From Nocardioides flavescens (lineage in GTDB: Bacteria; Actinomycetota; Actinomycetes; Propionibacteriales; Nocardioidaceae), in assembly GCF_009823805.1 (NCBI RefSeq), contig NZ_WUEK01000004.1, positions 248,001 to 312,000 on the forward strand: 64,000 nt of DNA, written 5' to 3'. Both the position numbers and the translations under genes were made by a program. The notes below the pieces were generated by a model. It did not search any database and was not told where the DNA came from. It saw only the letters and a list, made by a program, of their open reading frames with translations. Positions 45,826 to 53,867 of this stretch are shown piece by piece. The first letter of the stretch is position 1. Every line of letters begins with the position of its first letter.

Positions 45826-46377
45826 ATGGCCACTCAGAAGCTCAAGTACACCACCCCCGGTATGCCCGAGGCCGACGCCCAGCGCGTGGTCGAGATCCTG
45901 CAGGACCGGCTCAACGCGACGACCGACCTGCACCTGACGCTCAAGCACGTGCACTGGAACGTCGTCGGGCCCCACTTCATCTCCGTGCACGAGATGATCG
46001 ACCCGCAGGTCGACGCCGTCCGCGGCTTCTCCGACGACCTCGCCGAGCGCATCGCCACCCTCGGCGGCTCGCCGATCGGGACGCCGGGCAAGCTCGTCGA
46101 GGCCCGCAACTGGGACGAGTACAGCATCGGCCGCGACACCACGCAGGCCCACCTCGGCGCTCTCGACCTCGTATACCAGGGCGTCATCTCGAGCTACCGC
46201 GAGCAGATCAAGGAGCTCGACGACCTCGACCTGGTCACCCAGGACATGTTCATCGCCCAGACCGACCAGCTCGAGCTGTTCCACTGGTTCATCCGCGCAC
46301 ACCTGGAGGACAAGGGCGGCGCCCTGTCGACCGCCGGTGCGCACACCGAGGTCGAGGCCGCGCAGCAGGCCGGCTAG
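45826..46377 (+). CDS. dps: Dps, DNA-binding ferritin-like protein
   Basis: A 183-residue Dps. LHLTLKHVHWNVVGPHFISV, with HEMIDPQVDAVRGFSDDLAE following, contains the intersubunit ferroxidase His, His, Asp and Asp/Glu residues. QLELFHWFIRAHLED is the usual C-terminal helix. Dodecamers store iron and protect DNA from oxidants. The ATG follows the inverted repeat described above; the frame upstream of it is not coding. The stop codon overlaps that of the convergent crotonase gene (CTAG, 46374-46377). Confidence 0.94.
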   Translation: MATQKLKYTTPGMPEADAQRVVEILQDRLNATTDLHLTLKHVHWNVVGPHFISVHEMIDPQVDAVRGFSDDLAERIATLGGSPIGTPGKLVEARNWDEYSIGRDTTQAHLGALDLVYQGVISSYREQIKELDDLDLVTQDMFIAQTDQLELFHWFIRAHLEDKGGALSTAGAHTEVEAAQQAG

Positions 46378-47255
46378 TCGATCCGCGGCAGCTCGGAGGC
46401 GCGGCCCGTGAACTCCGCGGGCCGCTTCTCCACGAAGGCGGCGACGCCTTCCTTGCCGTCGCCCACGGAGGCGTGCCACATGGCGACCGAGTCGGCCAGG
46501 TGCGCCTCCAGAGGGTCCGGGGCCGCGGCGTTGCGGTAGAGCAGCTGCTTGCTCAACCCCAGCGCCGTGGCCGAACGGCCCTTCACGAAAGACCGCGCCA
46601 GCTCCTGGGCCGCGCCGAGCAGCTCCTCCGGCGCGTGGACCGAGCGCACCAGCCGCCCCTCGAGCGCCTGCTCGGCGGTGAGGATGTCGGCGGAGTAGAT
46701 CCACTCCAGCGCCTGCTGCAGACCGACGATCCGCGGCAGGAACCACGTCGACGCGGCCTCCGGCACGATGCCGATGCGGCCGAAGACGAAGCCGATGCGT
46801 GCCGCCGTCGAGGCGAGCCGGATGTCCATCGAGAGCGTCATCGTCGCCCCGATGCCGACCGCGGCGCCGTTGATCGCGGCGATCACCGGCTTGGGCAGCG
46901 CGTGGATCGCGAGGTTGACCCGGCCGCCGGTGTCGCGCATCCCGTCGTGGTACGGCGCCTCGTCGTACGCCGCCCGGAAGGCCTCGGGGGAGGGGTCGAG
47001 GCTCTCGTCGAGGCCGAAGACGTTGCCCTCGACGGCGAGGTCCATGCCGGCGCAGAACGCACGGCCGGCCCCGGTCACCACCACGGCGCGGACGGAGTCG
47101 TCGCGGGCCTCGGTGAGGAAGAACCGCTCGAGCTCACGCGCCATCGTCACGTCGAACGCGTTGAGCTGCTCGGGCCGGTGCAGGGTCAGCGTGCAGACGC
47201 CGTCGGCGTCGGTCTCGTGCGTGATCGTCTCGTAGGCGTACGCCTCGTCACTCAT
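46374..47255 (-). CDS. Enoyl-CoA hydratase/isomerase (crotonase) family protein
   Basis: A 293-residue crotonase. VVVTGAGRAFCAGMDLAVEG provides the first oxyanion loop. KPVIAAINGAAVGIGATMTL supplies the second; the E. coli-type Glu of that loop is replaced, but RIGFVFGRIGIVPEAASTWF keeps the later Glu. An insert with FGLDESLDPSPEAF is typical of members that include Rv-type EchA proteins. It would hydrate or isomerise an acyl-CoA. The ATG overlaps the stop of the LCP gene (ATGA), so it is in that operon although the functions look unrelated. Confidence 0.9.
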   Translation of the reverse strand: MSDEAYAYETITHETDADGVCTLTLHRPEQLNAFDVTMARELERFFLTEARDDSVRAVVVTGAGRAFCAGMDLAVEGNVFGLDESLDPSPEAFRAAYDEAPYHDGMRDTGGRVNLAIHALPKPVIAAINGAAVGIGATMTLSMDIRLASTAARIGFVFGRIGIVPEAASTWFLPRIVGLQQALEWIYSADILTAEQALEGRLVRSVHAPEELLGAAQELARSFVKGRSATALGLSKQLLYRNAAAPDPLEAHLADSVAMWHASVGDGKEGVAAFVEKRPAEFTGRASELPRID

Positions 47256-48505
47256 CCGATGCCTCCGGTGGGGGAGCAGAGCTTCTTGGTGACCTTCTCG
47301 GTGTCGTCGTCGATGAAGGTCTGGAACATCTCCGGCGCGAGCTCGGGGTCCCACGTGACGCGCAGGTCCTGCAGCGGCACGACGCAGGTGAGCCCCTTGT
47401 CGCCGTCGACGCGGGTCATGGCGGTCGCCCACAGGCCCATGCGCACCGGGCCCATGCCCTGACCGAACTGGAAGAAGTCGGGCACGGCGTGGTTGAGCCT
47501 CCACCAGCGGACGGGGTTGACGACCGTCCAGGGCGACAGCACGGCCTTGCCGACGGCCGAGACGACCTCGCGCTGGCGGCGTACGCGGTCGATGTCGCCG
47601 ATGCCGGAGGTGTGGCGCGAGCGGGCGTAGGCCAGCGCGGTGGTGCCGTCGACCTCCTGGCAGCCCTTCTTGATGTTGAGCCCGGCGAGCTTGTCCTTCA
47701 TGTTCGTGCGCGGGCACACGGTGATGCCGCCGACCGCGTCGACCACCCCGGCGACCCCGCCCATCCCGATCTCGACGTAGTCGTCGACGCGGATGCCGGT
47801 GTTCTGCTCGATCGTCTGCACGAGCAGCTTGGGCCCGCCGTAGGCGTAGGCGGCGTTGATCTTGCTCTCGCCGTGGCCCGGGATGTCGACGATGGAGTCG
47901 CGGGGCAGCGACAGCAGGACGTTGGGGCCGGAGCCCGTGTGCAGCAGCATGATCGTGTCGGTGCGACCGCCGGAGGCGTCGCCGGTCGACAGCGCCTTGC
48001 GCTGCTCCGCCGTGAGGTCCTGGCGCGAGTCGCTGCCGACCAGGAGGTACGTCGTGCCGGGCTGCTCGTCCGGGCGCTCACCGCTCGGGGCGAAGTCGAT
48101 CTCGTCCATCCCCGAGATGGCGTGGATCGGCGTCGCCACGAGGAAGACCAGCCACGCCACGATCAGCAGGAAGACGTAGCGCAGCCTGAACCGCGGCCGC
48201 CAGCGCCGGCGGGAGCGGCCGCGACCGGGATCGACGGGCGGGGGAACCGGCTGGCGGGCGGGCTCACGCGGGGTCGGAGCGGGCCGCGGCGGGGTCGGCC
48301 GGCTGGCCTGGCCCGGGCGCGGCTGGGTGCGCATGACCTGGGTCTCGTCGGGGCGGGGGGTGCCGGCGCGAGGGTCCTCGCGGGGCTGGCGCCGCACGGG
48401 ACGGGTCGGCGGCGGCTGGTCGTCGCCGTTGCCCCCACGGCCGCCGTACAGCCACTGGAAGTCGGGGCCGTCCTCCGGACCGCCGCCTCGAGGACGCTCA
48501 GGCAT
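47252..48505 (-). CDS. LytR-CpsA-Psr (LCP) family cell-wall ligase
   Basis: A 417-residue membrane protein. A long cytoplasmic Pro/Arg-rich tail (about 115 residues) is followed by one helix (YVFLLIVAWLVFLVATPIHA, about 130-149) and the LCP domain. The domain has TYLLVGSDSRQDL, GRTDTIMLLHTG with the catalytic Arg/Asp pair, LLSLPRDSIVDIPGHGESKI and ALAYARSRHTSGIGDIDRVR-type blocks. LCP enzymes attach glycopolymers such as teichoic acid or galactan to peptidoglycan. The ATG is exactly 7 nt from TAGCGT, a -10 that overlaps the -10 of the divergent thioesterase gene. Confidence 0.93.
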   Translation of the reverse strand: MPERPRGGGPEDGPDFQWLYGGRGGNGDDQPPPTRPVRRQPREDPRAGTPRPDETQVMRTQPRPGQASRPTPPRPAPTPREPARQPVPPPVDPGRGRSRRRWRPRFRLRYVFLLIVAWLVFLVATPIHAISGMDEIDFAPSGERPDEQPGTTYLLVGSDSRQDLTAEQRKALSTGDASGGRTDTIMLLHTGSGPNVLLSLPRDSIVDIPGHGESKINAAYAYGGPKLLVQTIEQNTGIRVDDYVEIGMGGVAGVVDAVGGITVCPRTNMKDKLAGLNIKKGCQEVDGTTALAYARSRHTSGIGDIDRVRRQREVVSAVGKAVLSPWTVVNPVRWWRLNHAVPDFFQFGQGMGPVRMGLWATAMTRVDGDKGLTCVVPLQDLRVTWDPELAPEMFQTFIDDDTEKVTKKLCSPTGGIG

Positions 48506-48512
48506 GGAGGGG

Positions 48513-48522
48513 ACGCTACCGT
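48513..48522. promoter_or_regulatory. Overlapping divergent -10 elements (TACCGT plus, TAGCGT minus)
   Basis: ACGCTACCGT holds TACCGT on the plus strand and TAGCGT on the minus strand. They share the central TA. Each is followed by exactly 7 nt and a start codon: GTG 48530 and ATG 48505. One site may therefore drive both leaderless genes. Confidence 0.6.
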
Positions 48523-48529
48523 GCCGCGG

Positions 48530-49039
48530 GTGAGCACCACGGGTCGCGGACTGCCCCCGGCGTTCGGGCGTGTCTCGCTCGGCGTCGTGATGTCGGCGCG
48601 CGAGGCCAACCTGCTGGGCAACATCCACGGCGGCGAGATCGTCAAGCTCGCGGACTCCACGGCGGGCGCCGTCGCCCAGCGCCACAGCGGCGGTCCGGCC
48701 GTCACCGCGGCCCTCGACGAGATGGCGTTCCTCGCCCCGGTCCACGTCGGCGACATCGTGCGCACCTACGCCCAGGTCAACTGGGCCGGGCGCTCCTCGA
48801 TGGAGATCGGCGTGCGCGTCGAGGCCCAGCCCTGGGACGAGCCGTCGCGCGAGCAGCTGCACGTCGCGAGCGCCTACTTCGTCTTCGTCGCCATCGACGC
48901 CGAGGGCCGGGCACGCGACGTCCCGGGTGTCGAGCCGCAGTCGCCGGACGAGGTGCGCCGACTGCACGAGGCGGAGATCCGCCGCTCCCACCGGCTCGCG
49001 CGCCGCGCCGAGATCGAGGCCGCGCGACGCGAGTCGTGA
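48530..49039 (+). CDS. Acyl-CoA thioesterase, hotdog fold (YciA/BFIT type)
   Basis: A 169-residue hotdog-fold thioesterase. NLLGNIHGGEIVKLADSTAG with AVAQRHSGGPAVTAALDEMA contains the conserved Asn-x-His-Gly-Gly and Asp. FLAPVHVGDIVRTYAQVNWA matches the acyl-CoA thioesterase family. It hydrolyses acyl-CoA in the cytoplasm. The C-terminal segment is charged and helical (RLHEAEIRRSHRLARRAEIE). Start GTG is chosen from the TACCGT element; the very long frame upstream is antisense to the LCP gene. Confidence 0.9.
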   Translation: MSTTGRGLPPAFGRVSLGVVMSAREANLLGNIHGGEIVKLADSTAGAVAQRHSGGPAVTAALDEMAFLAPVHVGDIVRTYAQVNWAGRSSMEIGVRVEAQPWDEPSREQLHVASAYFVFVAIDAEGRARDVPGVEPQSPDEVRRLHEAEIRRSHRLARRAEIEAARRES

Positions 49040-49137
49040 CCGACTGACCCCGCGGCGGCGCGTCGGGACGGCTGAGGCTGCTGTGACTGGTGATACTGGC
49101 GGGGCCCACCTGATCTTCCCCTCAGGAGCACGTCTCG

Positions 49138-50673
49138 ATGCCGTCCCCGCAGGTCCCCTCCCCGTCCCCGCAGCAGCCCGCCGATCGTCGTACGACGACC
49201 GCTGACCGCGCCGCCAAGGTGCGGTTCCGCCGCGCCCTCGCCCTCATGGCGATGACGCTGCTGCTGCCCGGCTCCGCGCAGGTCGCCTACGGCAACAAGC
49301 GGGTCGGGAGGATCGCGCTGCGCGTGTGGGTCGGCCTGCTGCTGGTCAGCCTGGTCAGCCTCGTGCTCTCGACGGTGCACCACGAGTTCGCCTTCTGGCT
49401 GGTCTCCGACCTGACCGCGCTCCAGGCCGTGCGGCTGGTGCTGATGGCGCTGGCGATCGCGTGGGCCGCACTCCTCGTCGACGCCTGGCGGCTCGGGCAG
49501 CCGCTGTCGCTCTCGATGTCGCACCGCCGCGCGGCGGTCGGCGTCAACGGCATCCTCTGCTTCTCGGTCGCCGCGACCCTGCTGTTCGGCGCGCACCTGG
49601 TGGGCGTGCAGCGCACCTTCATCCAGACCATGTTCGGCTCCGGCGACGTCACCGGCGCCCACGACGGCCGCTACAACGTGCTGCTGCTCGGCGGCGACTC
49701 GGGCATCGACCGCTGGGGCCTGCGCCCCGACTCGATCACGGTCGCGAGCATCGACGCCCGCACCGGTCAGAGCACGCTGATCTCCCTGCCGCGCAACATG
49801 CAGAACTTCCCGTTCCGGGCCGGCTCGGTCATGGACAAGCAGTTCCCGAAGGGCTTCGACTGCGAGCACTGCATGCTCAACGGCGTCAACACCTGGGCCG
49901 GTGACCACCTCGAGCTGTTCGAGGACAAGAAGAACGCCGGCATCGACGCCACCATCTCGGCGGTCGAGGGGATCACCGGACTGAAGGTCAACTACTGGGC
50001 GATGGTCAACCTCAAGGGGTTCCGCGACCTCGTCGACGCGGTGGGGGGCGTGAAGATCAACGTCCGCTCGCGCATCCCGATCGGCGGCCTGGGCAGCGAC
50101 GTCTACGACTACATCGAGCCCGGCACGCAGACCCTCACCGGCTTCCAGACCCAGTGGTACGCCCGGGCCCGCGACGGCTCCGACGACTACTCCCGCATGG
50201 CGCGCCAGAAGTGCATCATGGGCGCGATGCTCGACCAGCTCGACCCGACCGTGGTGCTGCGCAACTTCCAGAAGATCGCCAAGGCCAGCTCGGCGATGGT
50301 CTCCACCTCCATCCCGGCCGGCGAGGTCGACCGCTTCATCGCGCTGGCGATCAAGGCGAAGGGCCAGAAGATCGGCACCCTGTCGCTCGTCCCGCCGCTG
50401 GTCGACACCTACCAGCCCGACATCGCGCTGATCCAGGCCAAGGTCGCCGAGGCCGTCGGCGCCCCGGTGCCGCAGACGGCCCAGGCCGCCCCGGCGGCCT
50501 CGGACTCTCCGGCTGCGTCGTCCGCGTCGTCCGCGTCGTCCGAGCCGACGAAGGCGGCCAAGCCGAAGAAGCCGAAGCCGGCCGCGGACGAGCCCGTCAC
50601 CGGCGGCTCCCTCGGCTCGCTCAAGGACGGTTACGTCGCCAACCAGACCGAGGACCTCGGCGCCGCCTGCTGA
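49138..50673 (+). CDS. LytR-CpsA-Psr (LCP) family cell-wall ligase with four N-terminal helices
   Basis: A 511-residue membrane protein. Unlike the first LCP protein it has about four helices in the first 160 residues (LALMAMTLLLPGSAQVAYG, then LRVWVGLLLVSLVSLVLSTV and others), then the LCP domain. The domain has YNVLLLGGDSGIDRWGLRPD, SITVASIDARTGQSTLISLP with RNMQNF following, VDAVGGVKINVRSRIPIGGL, and QWYARARDGSDDYSRMARQK with the conserved Arg residues. An Ala/Ser/Lys-rich tail ends in Cys. Start ATG follows CTCAGGAG at good distance. It probably ligates wall glycopolymers. Confidence 0.92.
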   Translation: MPSPQVPSPSPQQPADRRTTTADRAAKVRFRRALALMAMTLLLPGSAQVAYGNKRVGRIALRVWVGLLLVSLVSLVLSTVHHEFAFWLVSDLTALQAVRLVLMALAIAWAALLVDAWRLGQPLSLSMSHRRAAVGVNGILCFSVAATLLFGAHLVGVQRTFIQTMFGSGDVTGAHDGRYNVLLLGGDSGIDRWGLRPDSITVASIDARTGQSTLISLPRNMQNFPFRAGSVMDKQFPKGFDCEHCMLNGVNTWAGDHLELFEDKKNAGIDATISAVEGITGLKVNYWAMVNLKGFRDLVDAVGGVKINVRSRIPIGGLGSDVYDYIEPGTQTLTGFQTQWYARARDGSDDYSRMARQKCIMGAMLDQLDPTVVLRNFQKIAKASSAMVSTSIPAGEVDRFIALAIKAKGQKIGTLSLVPPLVDTYQPDIALIQAKVAEAVGAPVPQTAQAAPAASDSPAASSASSASSEPTKAAKPKKPKPAADEPVTGGSLGSLKDGYVANQTEDLGAAC

Positions 50674-50685
50674 GCCGACCGGCTC

Positions 50686-50756
50686 GGTGGTCGACCAGCG
50701 GTAGCGGCCACTCCGGTGGTCGAGCAGCGAGCCCCGGCGAGCGTCGTCGAGACCCA
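50686..50756. repeat. Dispersed repeat of a second type (GGTGGTCGA ... GTCGAGACC)
   Basis: Two partial units, GGTGGTCGACCAGCGG and GGTGGTCGAGCAGCGAGCCC..GTCGTCGAGACC, directly follow the LCP gene. They resemble the GGTTTCGAGAC family in layout (conserved ends, hairpin-forming centre) but differ in sequence. Only this cluster was seen in the window. Confidence 0.55.
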
Positions 50757-50784
50757 TCGAAGGTGGTCCGGGAGCCGACCGATC

Positions 50785-50822
50785 GGTGGTTGAGGAAGGA
50801 CGAAGTCCTGTCTCGAAACCAC
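50785..50822. repeat. Dispersed repeat, single unit
   Basis: One unit of 38 bp, GGTGGTTGAGGAAGG..CTGTCTCGAAACCAC, with the inner hairpin AGGAC/GTCCT. It is the same type as the right unit at 28080 and the left unit at 51880. Confidence 0.85.
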
Positions 50823-50911
50823 TGCCGTCGGCCCCGGAAGATTGCTCTCCTGGCTGTCTCGGACGTGGTCAATCATGGGCTCGACGGGGTCTGGATGTCG
50901 GTGGTCGCGTC

Positions 50912-50917
50912 TAGCGT
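50912..50917 (+). promoter_or_regulatory. -10 element TAGCGT of the DUF222 pseudogene
   Basis: TAGCGT is followed by 7 nt and the ATG at 50925; the promoter of the broken gene is intact. Confidence 0.5.
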
Positions 50918-50924
50918 TCTGGGT

Positions 50925-52313
50925 ATGACGGAGCACCTCGACCACGACCTCGAGAAGGCTGTGCTGGCTTCCGCGGTCGAGGCCGTCAGGGACCGTCGCT
51001 TCGCAGAGGTCCGCGACCTCGAGACTCTGCTGGCGTGGGCGGACCTGCACTCCGGACCCTCCGTCGGTAAGTGGGACGCGACGCTCGCGCTGGGTGGGCA
51101 GGGGACGCCGAAGGTGCGTGACCACTGCCTCGGTGAGATCGCGATCGCCCGCGGCACCGGTGTCGTCGCCACCAGCAACGCCCTGGCCGATGTCCTCGAC
51201 CTGCGCCACCGGCTCCCACTGACCTGGGCCGTCGTCCGCCGCGGCGAGGCCGAGGTGAAGGTCGCCCGCCGGGTCGCGAAGCTCTCGCGGCACCTGCCGC
51301 TCGACTGCGTCGGGACCGTCGACGCTGCGGTCGCCCGGATCATCGCCCGCGAGGCCGGCGGACGGGTCCTCGCCGTGACTGAGGCGAAGATCGTCGAGGC
51401 CGACCCCGTCCTCCACGAGGAACGAGCCGAGGCCGAGCGCCGCCGCAGGTATGTCGGGATGTCCCGCACAGACGAGCACGGTCTGCGCATGATCATCGCG
51501 AGAGTCGAAGCCGGCGACGTGCACTGGATCGACGCCACCCTGACCCGCGTCGTCGAGCTCATCTCACCCCGCCACCCCGACGCTGGCGCCCGAGAGCTGA
51601 GGTCGATCGCGTTCGGGTGGCTCGCCCGCCCCGCCGAACTCTTCAAGCTCTTGGTCTAACACCAGCAACCCGCCCTGTTCGACAACGACACCGAAGAAGC
51701 AGAGCCGTCCCGGGCGACCGCGATGCCCGAGGCGCTCCTCGACGCCCTGCGCGGGCTCGACCTCGAACCCCTGCGCCCCCGGACAGTGCTCTACGTCCAC
51801 CTCCACGAAGCCGCGCTGCACGGCACCCCCGCCGTCGCCCGCGTCGAGGGGCTCGGACCGAGCACGCTGCTCGAGCCCCGGTGGTTGAGGAAGGACGAAG
51901 TCCTGTCTCGAAACCACTGACTCCGCCCCCGACGACACCGACTCGCCGGAGTGGTTTCGAGACAGTCGCTGGCGCGACTTCCTCAACCACCGTGTCGGCC
52001 TCACGCCACCTCGACCTCACGCCGCGTGGACTACGACCACCCCACCCCGTACACAGCCCGAGGCCCACCCGGTCAGACCGGCACCCACAACTCCGGACCG
52101 TTGGGTCGCAGACACCACCGGTGGAAGACCCACGCCGGCGACCACGCCCGACAATCAGGCCAAGGCCGATACGCCTGGCTCACCCCCCACGGCCTCGGCT
52201 ACCTCGTCGACCACACCGGCACCCGACCTATCCCCGCACACCACGCCCGGATGATCATCGACGCCCCACCAGGCCTCGACCTCTACCCCGGCACCGAGAT
52301 CGACTGGCGCTGA
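50925..52313 (+). pseudogene. DUF222/HNH endonuclease-domain protein, broken by a nonsense codon and a repeat insertion
   Basis: The first part (50925-51659, 244 codons) has the DUF222 pattern (GKWDATLALGGQGTPKVRDH, RLPLTWAVVRRGEAEVKVAR, ARELRSIAFGWLARPAELFK) and ends at TAA. The same frame continues with QQPALFDNDTEEAEPSRATA and VARVEGLGPSTLLE, then meets the repeat copies at 51880-51991. After them, still in that frame, the HNH end reappears (SRRVDYDHPTPYTARGPPGQ, then HNSGPLGRRHHRWKTHAGDH). About 50 family residues that normally lie between are missing. The gene has thus one nonsense change and one replacement of sequence by repeats. These 13E12-type genes are multicopy in actinobacteria and of unknown role. 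Confidence 0.82.
51880..51991. repeat. Dispersed repeat: two inverted units inside the DUF222/HNH pseudogene
   Basis: Left unit 51880-51917 (GGTGGTTGAGGAAGG..TCGAAACCAC) and right unit 51951-51991 (GTGGTTTCGAGACAGTCGC..CTCAACCACC) are separated by 33 bp. They replace part of the coding sequence, which shows that the element has moved or recombined into a gene. Confidence 0.85.
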
Positions 52314-52317
52314 CCCG

Positions 52318-52680
52318 TCAGGGCAGGGTCGCGCGGTCGCGTCGGGCGAGCATGTCGGCGGCCAGCTCGGCCTCGATCCCGCCGCTGCCGGGGGTGTTCA
52401 GCACGTCGGCGCCGACGATCCAGTCGACGACCACGTCGGAGTCCTCGTCCGGGTACGGCGGACTCGTGACGACGCCCAGGGACCAGCAGGCGTCCCGCGG
52501 CAGGTGCTCCGGCAGCCAGCGCAAGATCGTCGGGACGTCCGTGTCGAGCAGCAGCCGAGATGTGACGCTCCACGACGTCCGGGGCTCGAGCTCGCTGCCA
52601 TCGTAGACGTACAGCAGGTAGTTCGCGCCCTCGCGCTCACGGACCAGATGGCGCTCGTCGATGCCGACGACCCGCATCAC
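52318..52680 (-). CDS. Hypothetical protein
   Basis: A 120-residue acidic protein with no signal peptide or membrane segment. It has short blocks such as VVGIDERHLVREREGANYLL and SWSVTSRLLLDTDVPTILRW and no recognised family. The GTG start overlaps the stop of the preceding gene (GTGA), so it is the third gene of an operon with the NTF2-like and SDR genes; an ATG directly after the GTG is the alternative. Codon use is like its neighbours, so it is probably real. Confidence 0.7.
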   Translation of the reverse strand: MMRVVGIDERHLVREREGANYLLYVYDGSELEPRTSWSVTSRLLLDTDVPTILRWLPEHLPRDACWSLGVVTSPPYPDEDSDVVVDWIVGADVLNTPGSGGIEAELAADMLARRDRATLP

Positions 52681-53054
52681 GCCGACAGCCTCGGTCCGGC
52701 GTGCCCGGCCAGGCAGGTCCAGCGGGAGTCGTCACCGAGCACCCAGACCTGGGTGACCGGCATCCGGAACTCCTCGTCGCCCGAGGTGGTGGCGACGACG
52801 TCGCTCACCACCGTGTGCAGCACGGCGGTCGTGCCGACGACCGTGACGGTGGGGTCGTGGAGACGCTGGGAGCGCCACACGAGACCGCCCCCGGCGTTGC
52901 GGTCGACGTACTCCTGGCGCGACATGGTCCCGCCCTGGTGGTTCACCCACCGGAACGACGGGTGCAGGAGCTCCTCCAGTCGCGCGCGGTCGCCGGCGGC
53001 CAGAGCGTCCGCCCGATCCTGCGCCGCACGGACGACCTGTTCCTCGACGCTCAC
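52677..53054 (-). CDS. NTF2-like (DUF4440/SnoaL-type) protein
   Basis: A 125-residue cone-fold protein. VEEQVVRAAQDRADALAAGD, RARLEELLHPSFRWVNHQGG and MSRQEYVDRNAGGGLVWRSQ give the typical DUF4440 helix-strand order. It may be a small enzyme or ligand-binding protein. The start is GTG 53054, which overlaps the SDR stop (GTGA); a GTG one codon upstream is equally possible. It is co-transcribed with the SDR. Confidence 0.85.
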   Translation of the reverse strand: MSVEEQVVRAAQDRADALAAGDRARLEELLHPSFRWVNHQGGTMSRQEYVDRNAGGGLVWRSQRLHDPTVTVVGTTAVLHTVVSDVVATTSGDEEFRMPVTQVWVLGDDSRWTCLAGHAGPRLSA

Positions 53055-53803
53055 CACGGCACCACCTGACGGTCCTCCCACAGCACGCCGGTCTCGGCGC
53101 CGTCCGCGGAGCGCGAGGCGAGCCAGACGGCCGTCTCGGCGCCCTGCTCGGCCGAGCGAGGGGCGTCGGGGCCGCCCATGTCGGTGCGGCAGTGGCCGGG
53201 GCAGGTGGCGTCGACGAGCACCCCGCGCATCCCGAGCCCCTGCTCGTGGGCGAGGTTGCGGACGAGGGCGTTGACCCCCGCCTTGGCCACGCGGTACGGC
53301 GCGAGCCCGCCGGCGTTGCCCGGGCCGCTCATCCGGCCCAGGCAGGCGCTGACCGCGACGACCCGGCCGTGTCGCCGCTGGACCATCCCGGGCACGAACG
53401 CCGTCATCGTGCGCCAGACGCCGTCGAGGTCGGTGGCCATGACCCGGCGCCACTCGTCCTCGCTGGTCCGCAGGGTCTTCGCGGTGCGCTCGCTCATGAC
53501 CGCCGCCGCGCACACCAGGACGTCGACGGCGGCGAGGGGTCCGAGCCGGTCGGGGAGCGCGGCCACGGCGGTGGGGTCGGCGACGTCGCAGCCGAAGCCG
53601 ACGGCGTCGACGTCCTCGGCGACGAGCCGCTCGGCGGCCTCCCGGGCGGAGGCGTCGGTGCGCCCGACGAGCACGACGGTCGCGCCGAGGGCGCCGATGC
53701 CGCGGGCGGCGGCGTACCCGATGCCGCGGCTGCCGCCGGTGATGAGCGCGACCTGGCCGTCGAGGCGGTCCGGCGGGGTGGGGGCGTCGGCCGTCGCGGT
53801 CAC
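53051..53803 (-). CDS. Short-chain dehydrogenase/reductase
   Basis: A 250-residue classical SDR. The cofactor loop is ITGGSRGIGYAAA (about residues 20-32). VDVLVCAAAVMS replaces the NNAG motif. The active-site Tyr and Lys are in APYRVAKAG, with Ser in VVAVSACLGRMSG. An Arg in VGRTDAS after strand 2 favours NADP(H). Substrate unknown. Start GTG 53803 follows GGAGGC; CATGAT, one base off TANNNT, lies 6 nt upstream. It is the first gene of the operon. Confidence 0.9.
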   Translation of the reverse strand: MTATADAPTPPDRLDGQVALITGGSRGIGYAAARGIGALGATVVLVGRTDASAREAAERLVAEDVDAVGFGCDVADPTAVAALPDRLGPLAAVDVLVCAAAVMSERTAKTLRTSEDEWRRVMATDLDGVWRTMTAFVPGMVQRRHGRVVAVSACLGRMSGPGNAGGLAPYRVAKAGVNALVRNLAHEQGLGMRGVLVDATCPGHCRTDMGGPDAPRSAEQGAETAVWLASRSADGAETGVLWEDRQVVPW

Positions 53804-53853
53804 GCCTCCATCATGCTGGGCGCACGGAAGGGTCGGCTGTCGGCGTGACGCCC

Positions 53854-53859
53854 TAGGCT
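53854..53859 (+). promoter_or_regulatory. -10 element TAGGCT of the exonuclease gene
   Basis: TAGGCT is followed by 8 nt and the ATG at 53868; no Shine-Dalgarno. Confidence 0.55.
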
Positions 53860-53867
53860 GAGCCCCG

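Noticed and set aside
46374..47717. Longer 447-codon version of the crotonase gene
   Set aside because: The extra N-terminal part is the off-frame shadow of the LCP gene; the ATG at 47255 makes an ATGA junction and starts the crotonase fold.
50686..52000. Insertion sequence near the DUF222 pseudogene
   Set aside because: No transposase and no long terminal inverted repeats; only short repeat units are present.
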